Of a stretch of DNA of 31,020 nt, positions 22,709 to 31,020 are shown one piece after another. The DNA is taken from the NCBI RefSeq assembly GCF_041911615.1, contig NZ_JAYROR010000060.1, positions 1 to 31,020 of the forward strand, read 5' to 3'. The stretch is from Zoogloea sp041911615. GTDB taxonomy: Bacteria > Pseudomonadota > Gammaproteobacteria > Burkholderiales > Rhodocyclaceae. Position 1 is the first letter of the stretch. Each line of letters begins with the position of its first letter. Below the pieces are notes generated by a model that saw only the letters and a program-made list of their open reading frames with translations, was not told the DNA's origin and did not search any database. The translations under genes were made by a program, and so were the position numbers.

Positions 22709-23034
22709 GGAGCGATCCGGTGTCGTGTGTCAGAGGCTGCGGTCGGGCCGCGCAGTCGCGGGCCGGCGTCCGATGCCCGGCCCGTGAGGGGCAACGACAT
22801 CCCAACCTCAAACTTGAACCCTGCCAGGGGGAGGGCGATCCGCCGCGTGCCGGTGCGTGGATCGCAGCGTGGCCGGTCATCGGCGCCGATCCACCGGAAG
22901 AGACGCACCAGGCCGCGCGGGTCGATGGGGGCGTTCTCCACCCGCTGCAGGTGTTCCCCGTCGGGGGCGGGCCATGCCAGCGTTCACTGGCTATTGTTGA
23001 ACCGCCTCGGCGGTGACGCGCAGCCGGGCGCCTT
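22709..23034. other. Intergenic region, possibly with remnants of a decayed gene
   Basis: 326 bp without an intact gene. It must hold the promoter of the porin-like operon on the minus strand, but no clear -35/-10 pair was found. One minus-strand frame near 22860-22960 reads GEHLQRVENAPIDPRGLVRL followed by FRWIG. That is faintly like the region after the active site of M48 peptidases and would fit the truncated ORF just upstream. This is weak. Confidence 0.3.
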
Positions 23035-23157
23035 TTAGCGCGATGTCGGCCCCGTGGCGGGGACGATCCGTAGTTGCCCGGCGCGCCACGCCAGCCGCAC
23101 GGGCTGGCCGTCGGCCGCGCCTCCTGCCGGATAGAAGCGTGCCGGGGGCGTGCTCAT
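23035..23157 (-). pseudogene. Truncated ORF, possible N-terminal remnant of an M48 peptidase
   Basis: 40 residues starting MSTPPARFYPAGGAADGQPV. The ATG at 23157 overlaps the stop of the AIM24-family gene (ATGA), a typical sign of a real coupled downstream gene. The pattern (short start, R-x-F/Y-x-x-G-x-A-A-x-G-x-P-V-x-L, then QLRIV) resembles the first strand region of a family of M48-type membrane peptidases in betaproteobacteria. The frame then ends at TAA 23035-23037, and no catalytic HExxH lies downstream. I infer a deletion that left only the start. A genuine 40-aa peptide is the alternative. Confidence 0.4.
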
Positions 23158-23954
23158 TCGTCGTCGCCGAGCAGTCCGCCGAGGCCGATGCCGCCGAGTA
23201 CCGAGCCGCTTTCCTTGCCACCCCCGCCGGCCGCACGAGAGGCCAGCACGATCCGGTCGGCGAGCCGCGACAGGGGCAGCGATTGCAGCCAGACCTTGCC
23301 GGGGCCGCGCAGGGTGGCGAAGAACAGGCCCTCGCCGCCGAACAAAGCGGTCTTGATCTTGCCGGCGTACTGGATGTCGAAATCGACGCTGGGCTGGAAG
23401 GCGACCACGCAGCCGGTGTCGACGCGCAGCGTCTCGCCGGGGGCGAGGGTGCGCGCCATCAGCGTGCCGCCGGCGTGGATGAAGGCCATGCCGTCGCCGT
23501 CGAGGCGCTGCATGATGAAGCCTTCGCCGCCGAACAGGCCGACGCCGAGTTTCTTCTGGAAGGCGATGCCGAGCGAGACGCCCTTGGCGGCGGCGAGGAA
23601 GGAATCCTTCTGGCAGATCAGGGTGCCGCCGACGGTGGAGAGGTCCACCGGCACGATCTTGCCCGGGTAGGGGGCGGCGAAGGCGACCCGGCGCTTGCCG
23701 CTGCCTTCGTTGTGATAGACGGTGGTGAACAGGCTCTCGCCGGTGAGCAGGCGCTTGCCGGCGCCCATCAGCTTGCCGAGGAAGCCGCCCTGCTGCGCCG
23801 AGCCGTCGCCGAAGACGGTGTCCATCTGGATGCCGTCCTGCATGTACATCATCACGCCGGCCTCGCCGATGGCGGCCTCGCCGGGGTCGAGCTCGACTTC
23901 GACGTATTGCATCTCGTGGCCGAAAATTTCGTAGTCGACGACGTCCATCGCCAT
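23154..23954 (-). CDS. AIM24 / TIGR00266 family protein
   Basis: 266 residues of the AIM24 (DUF124) beta-rich family, which forms oligomeric rings with a TRAP-like fold. Recognisable repeats are EVELDPGEAAIGEAGVMMYM, a Gly-rich GGFLGKLMGAGKRLLTGESL, KIVPVDLSTVGGTLICQKDS, VGLFGGEGFIMQRLDGDGMA, FIHAGGTLMARTLAPGETLR and ALFGGEGLFFATLRGPGKVW. The C-terminus is Gly-rich and ends LLGDDE. The cellular role of the family is not established. AGGAG lies 8 bp before the ATG. It follows the sensor kinase by 54 bp on the same strand and may be read with the efflux/two-component genes. Confidence 0.9.
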   Translation of the reverse strand: MAMDVVDYEIFGHEMQYVEVELDPGEAAIGEAGVMMYMQDGIQMDTVFGDGSAQQGGFLGKLMGAGKRLLTGESLFTTVYHNEGSGKRRVAFAAPYPGKIVPVDLSTVGGTLICQKDSFLAAAKGVSLGIAFQKKLGVGLFGGEGFIMQRLDGDGMAFIHAGGTLMARTLAPGETLRVDTGCVVAFQPSVDFDIQYAGKIKTALFGGEGLFFATLRGPGKVWLQSLPLSRLADRIVLASRAAGGGGKESGSVLGGIGLGGLLGDDE

Positions 23955-24008
23955 GTGTTGGTCTCCTGGAGGGTGGGAAAGGGTGGGGCGGGCCGTCCTC
24001 CGGGGGGC

Positions 24009-25379
24009 TCAGCTCGTCCGCGCGGGCAGGGTGACCCGCAGCAGGGCACCGCGGCCGCCGGGCGGGTCGGCGATCTCGACTTCGCCGCCGGCGCCGTGGG
24101 CGATCTCGCGGACGATGGCCAGGCCGAGGCCGCTGCCGGGGTGGCTGGCGTCGGGCAGGCGGAAGAAGCGCTCGAACACCTGCTGGCGGGCGGCGGGGGG
24201 GATGCCGGGGCCGCTGTCCTCCACCTCGATCAGGCTGCGGTTGCCGCGGGTGCGGCAGCGCAGGGTGACTTCGCCGGGGCTGGGGGTGTAGTTGAGGGCG
24301 TTGGCGACGAGGTTGGCGATCATCTCGCCGATCAGCAGGCGGTCGCCGCTGAGGCGCGCCGGTTCGAGTTCGAAGCCCAGGTCGAGGCCGCGGGCTTCGG
24401 CGAGGCGGATCCACTCGGGGCTGCGCTCGCGGATCAGGTCGGGAAGCTCGAAATCGCTGGCGAGGTTCTCGTGGCGGCCGCCGGGCTCGGCGGAGAGCAG
24501 CACCAGCATCTGGTTGATGAGGTGGCCGAGGCGTTCGATGGCGCCGACGCAGTGGCGGGTGCGGGCGTCGCGCTCGCGGGCGTCGGGTTCGCGCTGCAGC
24601 AGTTCGAGCTGGGTGCGGATGCCCGCGAGGGGGGTGCGCAGCTGGTGGGCGGCGTTGGCGACGAAGCGCTGCTGGGCTTCGGCGGCGTGTTCGAGTCGGT
24701 CGAGCACCTGGTTGAATTCGGTGACGAGAGGTCGGATTTCGGTGGGCGCGGCGCTCTCGTCGAGGTGTTCGAGGGCGCGGTGTTCCATGCCGTGCAGGGT
24801 GCGCCGGATGCCTTCGACGGGCAGCAGGGCGTGGTGCACGCCGAACCAGATGGTGAGCCCGGTGGCGCCGGCGAAGAACAGCAGCGGCAGGGTCAGGGCG
24901 ACGGCGAGGTCGACCTTGAGCTGGTCGCGTTTGCGGGTGGTCTCGGCGGTGACGAAGACGAAGGGCTCGCCGGAGACGTCCCGGTGGATGGCGATGACCC
25001 GCACCCGGTGGCCGCGGTAGTGGGAGTCGAAGCTGACCCGGTCGCCGTGGATTTCCTGATCGGCGGGGGGCTCGTGGGGCAGGCCGGCGTCACCGGCGAC
25101 GAAGTGCGCGTTGGGGCCGAGGATCAGGTAGTAGATGTCGTCCACCCGGTCGGCGCGCAACACCTGCTCGGCGGCGGGGGGAAAGACGAAGCGCGGTTCG
25201 CCGTGCTGGATTTCCAGGTGCGGCACGAGGGCCAGGCTGGCGTCGGCGAGGGCCTGGTCGAGGGCTTCCATCGCCGGCTGGTGCACCAGGTGGTAGGCCA
25301 GCGGCAGGAAGGTGAGCAGGGCGAGGGTGGCCGGCAGCAGCAGCCAGAGCAGCAGGGCCTTACGCAGGCTTCGCGTCAT
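24009..25379 (-). CDS. Sensor histidine kinase, TctE/QseC type
   Basis: 456 residues: TM1 (about 10-30), a periplasmic domain of the 2CSK_N type (LDQALADASLALVPHLEIQH), TM2 (about 160-180), and a HAMP-like linker. HisKA has the phospho-acceptor in ANAAHQLRTPLAG (H245). HATPase_c shows NLVANALNYTPSPG, DSGPGIP and GSGLGLAIV. Its start overlaps the end of the response-regulator gene by 20 bp, so they form a pair. TctE-type kinases often sense carboxylic acids, whereas here the pair sits behind an HME-RND efflux operon, so a metal or envelope signal is more likely (inference). Confidence 0.92.
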   Translation of the reverse strand: MTRSLRKALLLWLLLPATLALLTFLPLAYHLVHQPAMEALDQALADASLALVPHLEIQHGEPRFVFPPAAEQVLRADRVDDIYYLILGPNAHFVAGDAGLPHEPPADQEIHGDRVSFDSHYRGHRVRVIAIHRDVSGEPFVFVTAETTRKRDQLKVDLAVALTLPLLFFAGATGLTIWFGVHHALLPVEGIRRTLHGMEHRALEHLDESAAPTEIRPLVTEFNQVLDRLEHAAEAQQRFVANAAHQLRTPLAGIRTQLELLQREPDARERDARTRHCVGAIERLGHLINQMLVLLSAEPGGRHENLASDFELPDLIRERSPEWIRLAEARGLDLGFELEPARLSGDRLLIGEMIANLVANALNYTPSPGEVTLRCRTRGNRSLIEVEDSGPGIPPAARQQVFERFFRLPDASHPGSGLGLAIVREIAHGAGGEVEIADPPGGRGALLRVTLPARTS

Positions 25380-26046
25380 GGGGCTGGTCTTCGAGCATGT
25401 AGCCCAGGCCGCGCACGGTGCGGATGCGGATGCCCGCCGGTTCGAGCTTGGTGCGCAGGCGCGAGACGTAAACCTCGACGGCGTTCTCGCTCATGTCCTT
25501 GTCCCAGCTGCACGCGGCGGCGACGATGCGCTCCTTGCTGAGCACCCGCTCGGGGTTGTCGAGGAGGAACTGGAGGATCGCCCATTCGCGCTGGGGCAGT
25601 TCGACCGGCTGGCCGTTGAGCCAGGCGCGGCGGGCCTCCTCGTCCAGGACGAGGGCGCCGAACTCGCGGCGCTGGCCGCTCTGCCCGCGGCTGCGCCGCA
25701 CCAGGGCGTTGATCCGGGCGAGCAGCTCGACGGCCGCGAAGGGCTTGGTGAGGTAGTCGTCGGCGCCCAGGTTGAGGCCGCGCACCCGCTCGTTGAGGGC
25801 GTCGCGGGCGGTGAGCATCAGGACGTGGATGGGGTTGTGGCGGGCGCGCAGGCGCGACAGCAGTTCGAGCCCGTCCATGCCCGGCAGGCCGATGTCGAGG
25901 ACCATCAGGTCGAACTTTTCGGTGGCGAGGGCGGCCTCGGCGAGCTCGGCGCTGCCCACGTAGTCGGCTGCGAAGCCGGCGCCGCGCAGGAGCTGGGCGA
26001 CGCCGTCGGCGAGCAGGGGGTCGTCTTCGACGATGAGGATGCGCAT
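25360..26046 (-). CDS. OmpR-family response regulator (TctD/QseB-like)
   Basis: 228 residues. The receiver (1-115) has MRILIVEDDP, the phospho-acceptor D51 in MVLDIGLPG, and the conserved TARDA and DYLTKPF segments. A winged-helix Trans_reg_C domain (about 128-222) carries LPQREWAILQFLLDNPERVL, VEVYVSRLRTKLEP and a C-terminal RTVRGLGYMLE. It overlaps the downstream kinase gene by 20 bp and follows czcA by 57 bp on the same strand. It is the probable regulator of the efflux operon, though the operon's own promoter lies beyond the window end. Confidence 0.93.
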   Translation of the reverse strand: MRILIVEDDPLLADGVAQLLRGAGFAADYVGSAELAEAALATEKFDLMVLDIGLPGMDGLELLSRLRARHNPIHVLMLTARDALNERVRGLNLGADDYLTKPFAAVELLARINALVRRSRGQSGQRREFGALVLDEEARRAWLNGQPVELPQREWAILQFLLDNPERVLSKERIVAAACSWDKDMSENAVEVYVSRLRTKLEPAGIRIRTVRGLGYMLEDQPHDAKPA

Positions 26047-26103
26047 GGCGTGGGGCGTCGGGTCAGGGGTGGACGGGGCACGGGAGGGGAAGGGCGGACA
26101 GGG

Positions 26104-29100
26104 TCATTCGCCGCGGCTGCGCGGGCCTTCCTTCTGGCCGCCGAAGGAGAGCAGCACCGGCAGCAGCAGCAGGGTGAAGATGGTGGCGCTGACGATGCCG
26201 CCGACGATCACCACCGCGAAGGGGCGCTGGGTTTCGGAGCCGATGCCGTGGGACAGGGCCGCCGGCAGCAGGCCGAGGCCGGCCATCAGCGCGGTCATCA
26301 CGATCGGGCGCAGGCGCAGCATCGCGCCGTCGAGGATCGCCTCGGAGCGGTTGGCGCCGCGGCGGGCGATCTCGATGACCTGTTCGACCATGATCACGCC
26401 GTTCTGCACCGAGATGCCGGCCACCGCGATGAAACCCACCGCCGCCGACACCGACAGGTGCAGCCCGGCCAGCCCCAGGCCGGCGAAGCCGCCGATCAGC
26501 GTGAAGGGCACCATCGAGAGCACCAGCACGGCGGGACGGATGTCGCGGAAGGCCCAGAACAGCAGCGAGAAGATGAGGCCCAGCGTGATCGGCACGATCA
26601 GCTTGAGGCGCGCCATGGCGCGCTGCTGGTTCTCGAACTGGCCACCCCAGGTGATGCTGTAGCCGGCCGGCAGGCTGACTTCGGCGGCGACCTTCTGCTG
26701 GGCTTCGGCGACGAAGCTGCCCTGGTCGCGTCCGCGCAGGTTGGCCTTGACGATGACGTTGCGGCTGCCGGCTTCGCGCTGGATGCGCGAGGCGCCCTGA
26801 CGCAGCTCCACGTCGGCGAGATCGCCGAGCGGGATGCTGCCGTGGCCGCCGGGCAGGGCCACCGGCAGGTTGGCGATGTCGTCCACCTGGTCGCGGAACT
26901 GCGGCCCGAAGCGCAGGGTGACGTCGTAGCGGCGCTCGCCCTCGTAGAACATGTTGACGGTACTGCCGCCCAGGGCGGTCTGGATCATCGCGTTCACGTC
27001 GGTGACGTTGATGTCGTAGCGGGCAAGCGCCTCGCGGCGCAGGCGGATGTCCACCTCGCTCTGGCCGCCTACCGGCAGCGCGGCCACGTCGGCCGAGCCC
27101 TGGATGCGGTTCAGCACGTTGGCGATCTGGCGGCCCTTGGCTTCGAGCACTTCGAGGTTGGGGCCAAAGACCTTGACGGCGATCTCGCCCTTGGCGCCGG
27201 AGAGCGATTCCTCGACGTTGTCCTGGATCACCTGGGAGAAGTTGGTGGGCAGGCCGGGGATCGTCTCGAGCTTGGCCGACATGCTCTCGACCAGGGCTTC
27301 CTTGGTGGGGAAGTTCCATTCGCCGCGGGGCTTCAGGTCCACCAGGATTTCCATGTTGTTGGGGCCCTTCGGGTCGGTGCCGTCGTCGGGACGGCCCACG
27401 TGGGTGATGACGGCCTTGGCCTCGGGGTAGCTGGTGAGTACCGCGCGCACCTTGCGCTCTATGTCCTTGGTGGTGGTGAGGCCGGTCGACTGGGGCAGGC
27501 TGATGGTGAGCCAGATGTTGCCCTCGTCGAGCTTGGGCAGGAACTCCGAACCGAGCAGCGGCGCCAGCGCCAGCGCGGTGGCCAGGCAGGCGACCGAGGC
27601 GGCCACCACCTGGCGGCGGCGCTGTTGCAGGCGGATCAGCAGGGCGCGGTAGCGTTCCTGCAGGCGGTGCAGCCAGGGGCTCTCCTTCTCGGCCATGTCG
27701 TCCTTGTTGAGGGCGTAGGAGAGCAGGGTTGGCACCAGGGTGAGGGTGAGGATCAGGCCACCGAGCAGGGCGAACGAGAGCGTCAGGGCCACCGGGGTGA
27801 AGATGCGGCCTTCGACGCGCTGGAAGGTGAAGATGGGCAGGAAGGCGACGATGATGATGGCCTTCGAGAACATGATCGGCGAGCCGAGCTCGACGCAGGT
27901 CTGCTTGAGGGCGTGGATGCGCCGCCCCACCGGCGAGCTGATGCCGTGGTGTTCGGCGTGGGCGTCCACGGCGAGGCGTACCATCAGCGCCTCGACCATC
28001 ACCACCGCGCTGTCGATGATGACGCCGAAGTCCACCGCGCCAAGGGAGATCAGGTTGGCGGAGACGCCCATCGCGTGCATCAGGATGAAGGCGAACAGCA
28101 GCGACAGCGGAATGACCGCGGCGACGATGATCGCCGCCCGCAGGTTGCGCAGGAACACCAGCAGGATGGCGGTGACGAGCACCGCGCCGACCAGCAGGTT
28201 TTCGCCGACGGTGGCGACGGTGTGGCCGATCAGCTCGGTGCGCTGGTAGATCGGCTTGAGGCGGTAGCCCTCGGGCAGGCGGGCGTTGACCTCGTCCACC
28301 TTGAGCTTGAGGGCCTCGACGATCTTGGCGGCGTTGCCGCCCTTGGTCATCTGGACGATGCCTTCGATGACGTCGTCGCGGTCGTTGAAGGCGACGATGC
28401 CCGAGCGGGGGCGGAAGCCGGTGGCCACCTCGGCCACGTCGGAGATGCGTACCGGTTTGCCGTCGCGGGCGACGACGACCACGTCGCGCACGTCGTCGAG
28501 GCTCTTGAACAGGCCCAGGGTGCGCACCACCAGGGCTTCGTCGCCGCGGCGCAGCAGGCCGCCGCTGCCGTTGGCGCTGGCGGTGGACAGGGCCTGGGTG
28601 ACGTCGTCGAGGCTGACCGCGTACTTGCGCAGCAGCTCGGGTTCGATGCGCACCTGGATCTCGCGGATCGCGCCGCCGAAGCTGACCACGTCGGCGATGC
28701 CCGGCACCATGCGCAGCGCAGGGCGCACGGTCCAGTCCTGCACGGCGCGGATTTCCTCGCGATCGGCGGTGGGCGGGGCGTCGAGCACGTAGCGGTAGAT
28801 CTCGCCCACCGCGGTGGTGAGCGGCGCCAGCACGGGCTGCGCGCCGGGCGGCAGGGTGACGTTCTGCAGGCGTTCGAGCACCTGCTGGCGGGCGAAGTAG
28901 TCGCCGGTCTTGTCGTTGAAGGTGAGGGTGACCACCGACAGGCCGGTGATCGACACCGAGCGCAGCTGGGTCATGCCCGGCACGCCGCTCATCTCGCGTT
29001 CGATGGGCAGCGAGATGGTGCGCTCGACCTCTTCCGGCGCGATGCCGATGGCCTGGGTGACGACCTGGACCTGCACGTCCTGCACGTCCGGGAAGGCCTC

Positions 29101-29208
29101 GATGGAGATCTGGTTGACCGCGTAGAGGCCGTAGCCCAGCAGCGCCAGCGCGGCGATGAGGATGAAGGCCCGCTGGCGCAGGGCGAGGGTGATGAGGGTA
29201 TCGAACAT
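26104..29208 (-). CDS. czcA: HME-family RND efflux pump, inner-membrane transporter (CzcA-like)
   Basis: 1034 residues, full length for an RND pump: twelve membrane segments and two large periplasmic loops. The proton-relay motif in TM4 reads AVDFGVIIDSAVVMVE, with D393, D399 and E406 matching the DFG-x3-D-x6-E pattern of divalent-cation pumps (CzcA D402/D408/E415). Cu/Ag pumps of the CusA type lack this pattern. Other family marks are SIEAFPDVQDVQVQV, GVPGMTQLRS and LDEGNIW. It exports cations such as Zn, Co, Cd or Ni from periplasm or cytoplasm with the CzcB and CzcC partners. It starts 13 bp after czcB. The exact metal is not determined. Confidence 0.92.
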   Translation of the reverse strand: MFDTLITLALRQRAFILIAALALLGYGLYAVNQISIEAFPDVQDVQVQVVTQAIGIAPEEVERTISLPIEREMSGVPGMTQLRSVSITGLSVVTLTFNDKTGDYFARQQVLERLQNVTLPPGAQPVLAPLTTAVGEIYRYVLDAPPTADREEIRAVQDWTVRPALRMVPGIADVVSFGGAIREIQVRIEPELLRKYAVSLDDVTQALSTASANGSGGLLRRGDEALVVRTLGLFKSLDDVRDVVVVARDGKPVRISDVAEVATGFRPRSGIVAFNDRDDVIEGIVQMTKGGNAAKIVEALKLKVDEVNARLPEGYRLKPIYQRTELIGHTVATVGENLLVGAVLVTAILLVFLRNLRAAIIVAAVIPLSLLFAFILMHAMGVSANLISLGAVDFGVIIDSAVVMVEALMVRLAVDAHAEHHGISSPVGRRIHALKQTCVELGSPIMFSKAIIIVAFLPIFTFQRVEGRIFTPVALTLSFALLGGLILTLTLVPTLLSYALNKDDMAEKESPWLHRLQERYRALLIRLQQRRRQVVAASVACLATALALAPLLGSEFLPKLDEGNIWLTISLPQSTGLTTTKDIERKVRAVLTSYPEAKAVITHVGRPDDGTDPKGPNNMEILVDLKPRGEWNFPTKEALVESMSAKLETIPGLPTNFSQVIQDNVEESLSGAKGEIAVKVFGPNLEVLEAKGRQIANVLNRIQGSADVAALPVGGQSEVDIRLRREALARYDINVTDVNAMIQTALGGSTVNMFYEGERRYDVTLRFGPQFRDQVDDIANLPVALPGGHGSIPLGDLADVELRQGASRIQREAGSRNVIVKANLRGRDQGSFVAEAQQKVAAEVSLPAGYSITWGGQFENQQRAMARLKLIVPITLGLIFSLLFWAFRDIRPAVLVLSMVPFTLIGGFAGLGLAGLHLSVSAAVGFIAVAGISVQNGVIMVEQVIEIARRGANRSEAILDGAMLRLRPIVMTALMAGLGLLPAALSHGIGSETQRPFAVVIVGGIVSATIFTLLLLPVLLSFGGQKEGPRSRGE

Positions 29209-29221
29209 GGCGGGCCGGACC

Positions 29222-30376
29222 TCAGCGGGAGCTGCTCGCCAGCTCGGCGTTGAGCAGCAGGGCGCCGGTGCTGACGACCTTGTCGCCGCCCTTCACGCCG
29301 CTCCAGACGTAGGCGTGGCTGCGGGTCTGCACGGCGAGGGTGACTTCGCGCTTCTCGAACACGCCGGGCTCGCGCTCGACGAACACGTAGTTCTTGACCC
29401 CTTCGACGAGCAGCGCGCCGGTGGGGATCTTGGGCAGCTCTTCCTTGCTGTCGGCGAGGATGCCGACCTTGGCGTACATCTCGGGCTTGAGCAGGCCGTC
29501 GCGGTTGTCCACGGCGACTCGGGCCTGGATGCGGCGGGTCTGCGGATCGAGGGTCGGGGCGACGTGCACCACCTTGCCGGCGAAGCTGCGCTGGGGATAG
29601 GCCGACACCTCGACCTGGGCGGACTTGCCGACGGTGACGATGGGCAGATCGCGCTCGGGCACGTCGACGATCACCGACAGGCGGCTCATGTCGGTGACGA
29701 CGAACAGCGGCTCGTCGCTGTCGGGGCGCACTTCCATGGCCGGGTTGATGCGGCGGGTGGCGACCACGCCGGCGATCGGCGCGCGCAGCTGGTAGCGCTG
29801 GCTGCCCGCGGCGACGCCGCCGACGGGCGACAGGTTGGCCAGGCGCAGGCGGGCGCGCTCGACTTCGGCGTCGGCCTGACGGGCTTCGGACTGGGCGGTT
29901 TCGAGGTCGCGGCGGGCGATGACTTCGGCCTGGAACAGACTGCGGGCGCGCTCGAGGGCGGATTTCTTCTGCTGGGCGTCGGCCTGCGCCTTGGCCAGAT
30001 CGGCCGCCGCGGTGCCCAGTTCGGGGGCGTCCAGCACCGCCAGCACTTCGCCGGCCTTGACGCTGTCGCCGATGTTGGCGTGGATTTCGACGACCCGTCC
30101 GGCGATCGGGGCGAACAGCCGCGCGGTGGCGTTCTCGTCGTAGGCGACGCGGGCGGCGAGGGGTTCGTCCATCGGCACCGGGGCCAGTTCGGCGCGGTCG
30201 ACCTTGAGTTGCGACAGCTGCGGCGCGGCGGTGGGGTAGCGCAGCACCCCGGGTTCGGCGGACGGGCGCTGGACGACCGGCTCGGTCGGCGCCTCGGGCG
30301 CGGCGCTGTGGAAATACCAGGCGCCCGCGGCGATGGCGGCAACGGCGAGGGCGATGACGAGGGGCTTGCGGTTCAT
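29222..30376 (-). CDS. czcB: RND efflux periplasmic adaptor (CzcB-like membrane fusion protein)
   Basis: 384 residues. An N-terminal signal anchor (MNRKPLVIALAVAAIAAGAW) is followed by a barrel-sandwich half (RLFAPIAGRVVEIHANIGDS, then VKAGEVLAVLDAPE), a coiled-coil hairpin rich in Ala/Gln/Arg (about 125-190), and the second lipoyl half (YQLRAPIAGVVATRRINPAM). A beta-barrel/membrane-proximal region ends with KGGDKVVSTGALLLNAELA. No His-rich N-terminal metal-binding segment is present, unlike CzcB of Cupriavidus. Its ATG overlaps the stop of czcC (ATGA, 30373-30376). It bridges CzcA and CzcC across the periplasm. Confidence 0.92.
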   Translation of the reverse strand: MNRKPLVIALAVAAIAAGAWYFHSAAPEAPTEPVVQRPSAEPGVLRYPTAAPQLSQLKVDRAELAPVPMDEPLAARVAYDENATARLFAPIAGRVVEIHANIGDSVKAGEVLAVLDAPELGTAAADLAKAQADAQQKKSALERARSLFQAEVIARRDLETAQSEARQADAEVERARLRLANLSPVGGVAAGSQRYQLRAPIAGVVATRRINPAMEVRPDSDEPLFVVTDMSRLSVIVDVPERDLPIVTVGKSAQVEVSAYPQRSFAGKVVHVAPTLDPQTRRIQARVAVDNRDGLLKPEMYAKVGILADSKEELPKIPTGALLVEGVKNYVFVEREPGVFEKREVTLAVQTRSHAYVWSGVKGGDKVVSTGALLLNAELASSSR

Positions 30377-31020
30377 TGAGGGTCTCCGGCCAGGCGCAGG
30401 GTGAGGGCGGCGCGGGCGAGGTCGGCGCGCGCCTGGATGGTTTCGATGCGCGCTGCGCGCAGGGAGCGCTGGGTATCGAGGTAGTCGGTGAGGCTCATGC
30501 CGCCTTTCTGGATCGCCACGTCGGCGCCGCGGCCGGCGCGTTCGGCGGCGGGCAGCACCACGTCGCGCAGGCGCAGGTAGCGGGCCTGGCTGGCCTCGTA
30601 TTCGGCGCGCAGGCGGGCCTGTTCGCTGCCCACCGCGGCGCGGGTGGCGACCAGTTGCTGTTCGGCGGCGTCGTAGTCGGCCTCGCTCTTGGCGATGTCG
30701 CCGCGGTAGTCGTAGCCGAGGAACAGCGGCACCGACACGCTCAGACCGTAGGACGAGGTGGAGTAGGCGTTGTTGGCGTTGGCGCCGGCGTGTTCGTACT
30801 GCACGCCGACCGAGACGTCGCGGGTACGTTGGGCGCGGGCCAGGTCGCGCAGGGCGTTGGCCTGCTCGACGCGCTTGCGGGCGGCCAGCAGGTCGGCCCG
30901 CTCGGCGCCTTCGCCGCCGCCCGCCGGGGCGGGCTCGGCGCTGGGCCACTCGTCGGTGGTGTCGAGCTGGGCGGCGGGGATGCGGTTGCCGAGGAGCTGG
31001 GCCAGGGCGATGCGGGCGCG
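30373..31020 (-). CDS. czcC: TolC-family outer-membrane efflux protein (CzcC-like), C-terminal part
   Basis: The minus-strand frame is open from the window end to TGA 30373-30375, giving 215 residues. It reads RARIALAQLLGNRIPAAQLD at the start, then ADLLAARKRVEQANALRDLA, SYGLSVSVPLFLGYDYRGDI, and near the end KGGMSLTDYLDTQRSLRAAR. This is the second half of an OEP repeat protein: the ALAQLLG helix-turn, a barrel strand ending in VPLF, and a long coiled helix. The N-terminal half and the operon promoter lie beyond the window. It overlaps the adaptor gene by 4 bp, which marks one operon. Confidence 0.9.
   Translation of the reverse strand, partial: RARIALAQLLGNRIPAAQLDTTDEWPSAEPAPAGGGEGAERADLLAARKRVEQANALRDLARAQRTRDVSVGVQYEHAGANANNAYSTSSYGLSVSVPLFLGYDYRGDIAKSEADYDAAEQQLVATRAAVGSEQARLRAEYEASQARYLRLRDVVLPAAERAGRGADVAIQKGGMSLTDYLDTQRSLRAARIETIQARADLARAALTLRLAGDPQ

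Noticed and set aside
25312..29253. 1313-codon open frame on the plus strand
   Set aside because: It is antisense to the regulator and czcA genes, whose families are certain. Long antisense frames are expected at this GC content.
1..31020. CRISPR array, tRNA, rRNA or known riboswitch
   Set aside because: No regularly spaced repeat-spacer pattern (the 21-bp array has no unique spacers), no cloverleaf with a TTC-type T-loop, and no recognisable cobalamin, TPP or SAM riboswitch core was found by eye.

Overview
The window is GC-rich DNA (strong G/C preference at third codon positions) whose gene content points to a betaproteobacterium, most likely Rhodocyclales (Thauera / Azoarcus / Aromatoleum / Denitromonas type). 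The support is a PhaM-type polyhydroxyalkanoate granule protein, liv-type ABC operons flanked by acyl-CoA ligases, REP-like GCGAATTCATTCGC elements, and an HME-RND efflux locus. The assignment is inference; there is no rRNA or other marker gene here.

Layout, left to right. (1) 1-910: the 3' end of an IS5-family transposase, then about 780 bp of lower-GC sequence with at most one small doubtful ORF. A 15-bp palindrome resembling a PsrA site lies about 90 bp before the next gene. (2) 911-9976, plus strand: a fatty-acid-type acyl-CoA ligase, livG, livH, a 141-aa ORF made of 7-residue repeats, livM, livK, livF, and a PaaK-like ligase that has lost the usual P-loop. This looks like an uptake-and-CoA-activation operon for an organic acid. 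Two inverted REP-like pairs sit in it, after livG and after livK. (3) 10127-11479: an AEC-family transporter and, convergent, phaM. (4) 11544-17210: a minus-strand operon of TonB-dependent receptor, periplasmic ABC_sub_bind protein and hybrid histidine kinase (the last two overlap by ATGA), divergent from a LuxR-type response regulator. (5) 17256-19375: a promoter with a Fur-box-like site and a FeoB-like transporter with a degenerate G domain. (6) 19386-22708, minus strand: an outer-membrane porin-like gene broken by an in-frame TAG, a small periplasmic phosphate-binding-like protein, and a membrane-bound PAS-GGDEF diguanylate cyclase. (7) 22709-31020, minus strand: czcC (cut by the window end), czcB, czcA, an OmpR-type regulator and TctE-type kinase, an AIM24/TIGR00266 protein, and a short fragment that may be a decayed M48 peptidase.

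The most interesting points are three. First, a phased 21-bp / 7-residue repeat ORF is lodged between the two permease genes of the liv operon and begins its direct repeats with a perfect 15-bp hairpin. Second, two unrelated loci share one plan: an outer-membrane channel, a lone periplasmic binding protein with no ABC transporter, and an inner-membrane signalling enzyme whose periplasmic part carries a similar F-x-G-N-x-E segment (a hybrid kinase in one, a diguanylate cyclase in the other). Third, several proteins keep their family fold but have lost or changed key motifs (the PaaK-like ligase and the FeoB-like protein).
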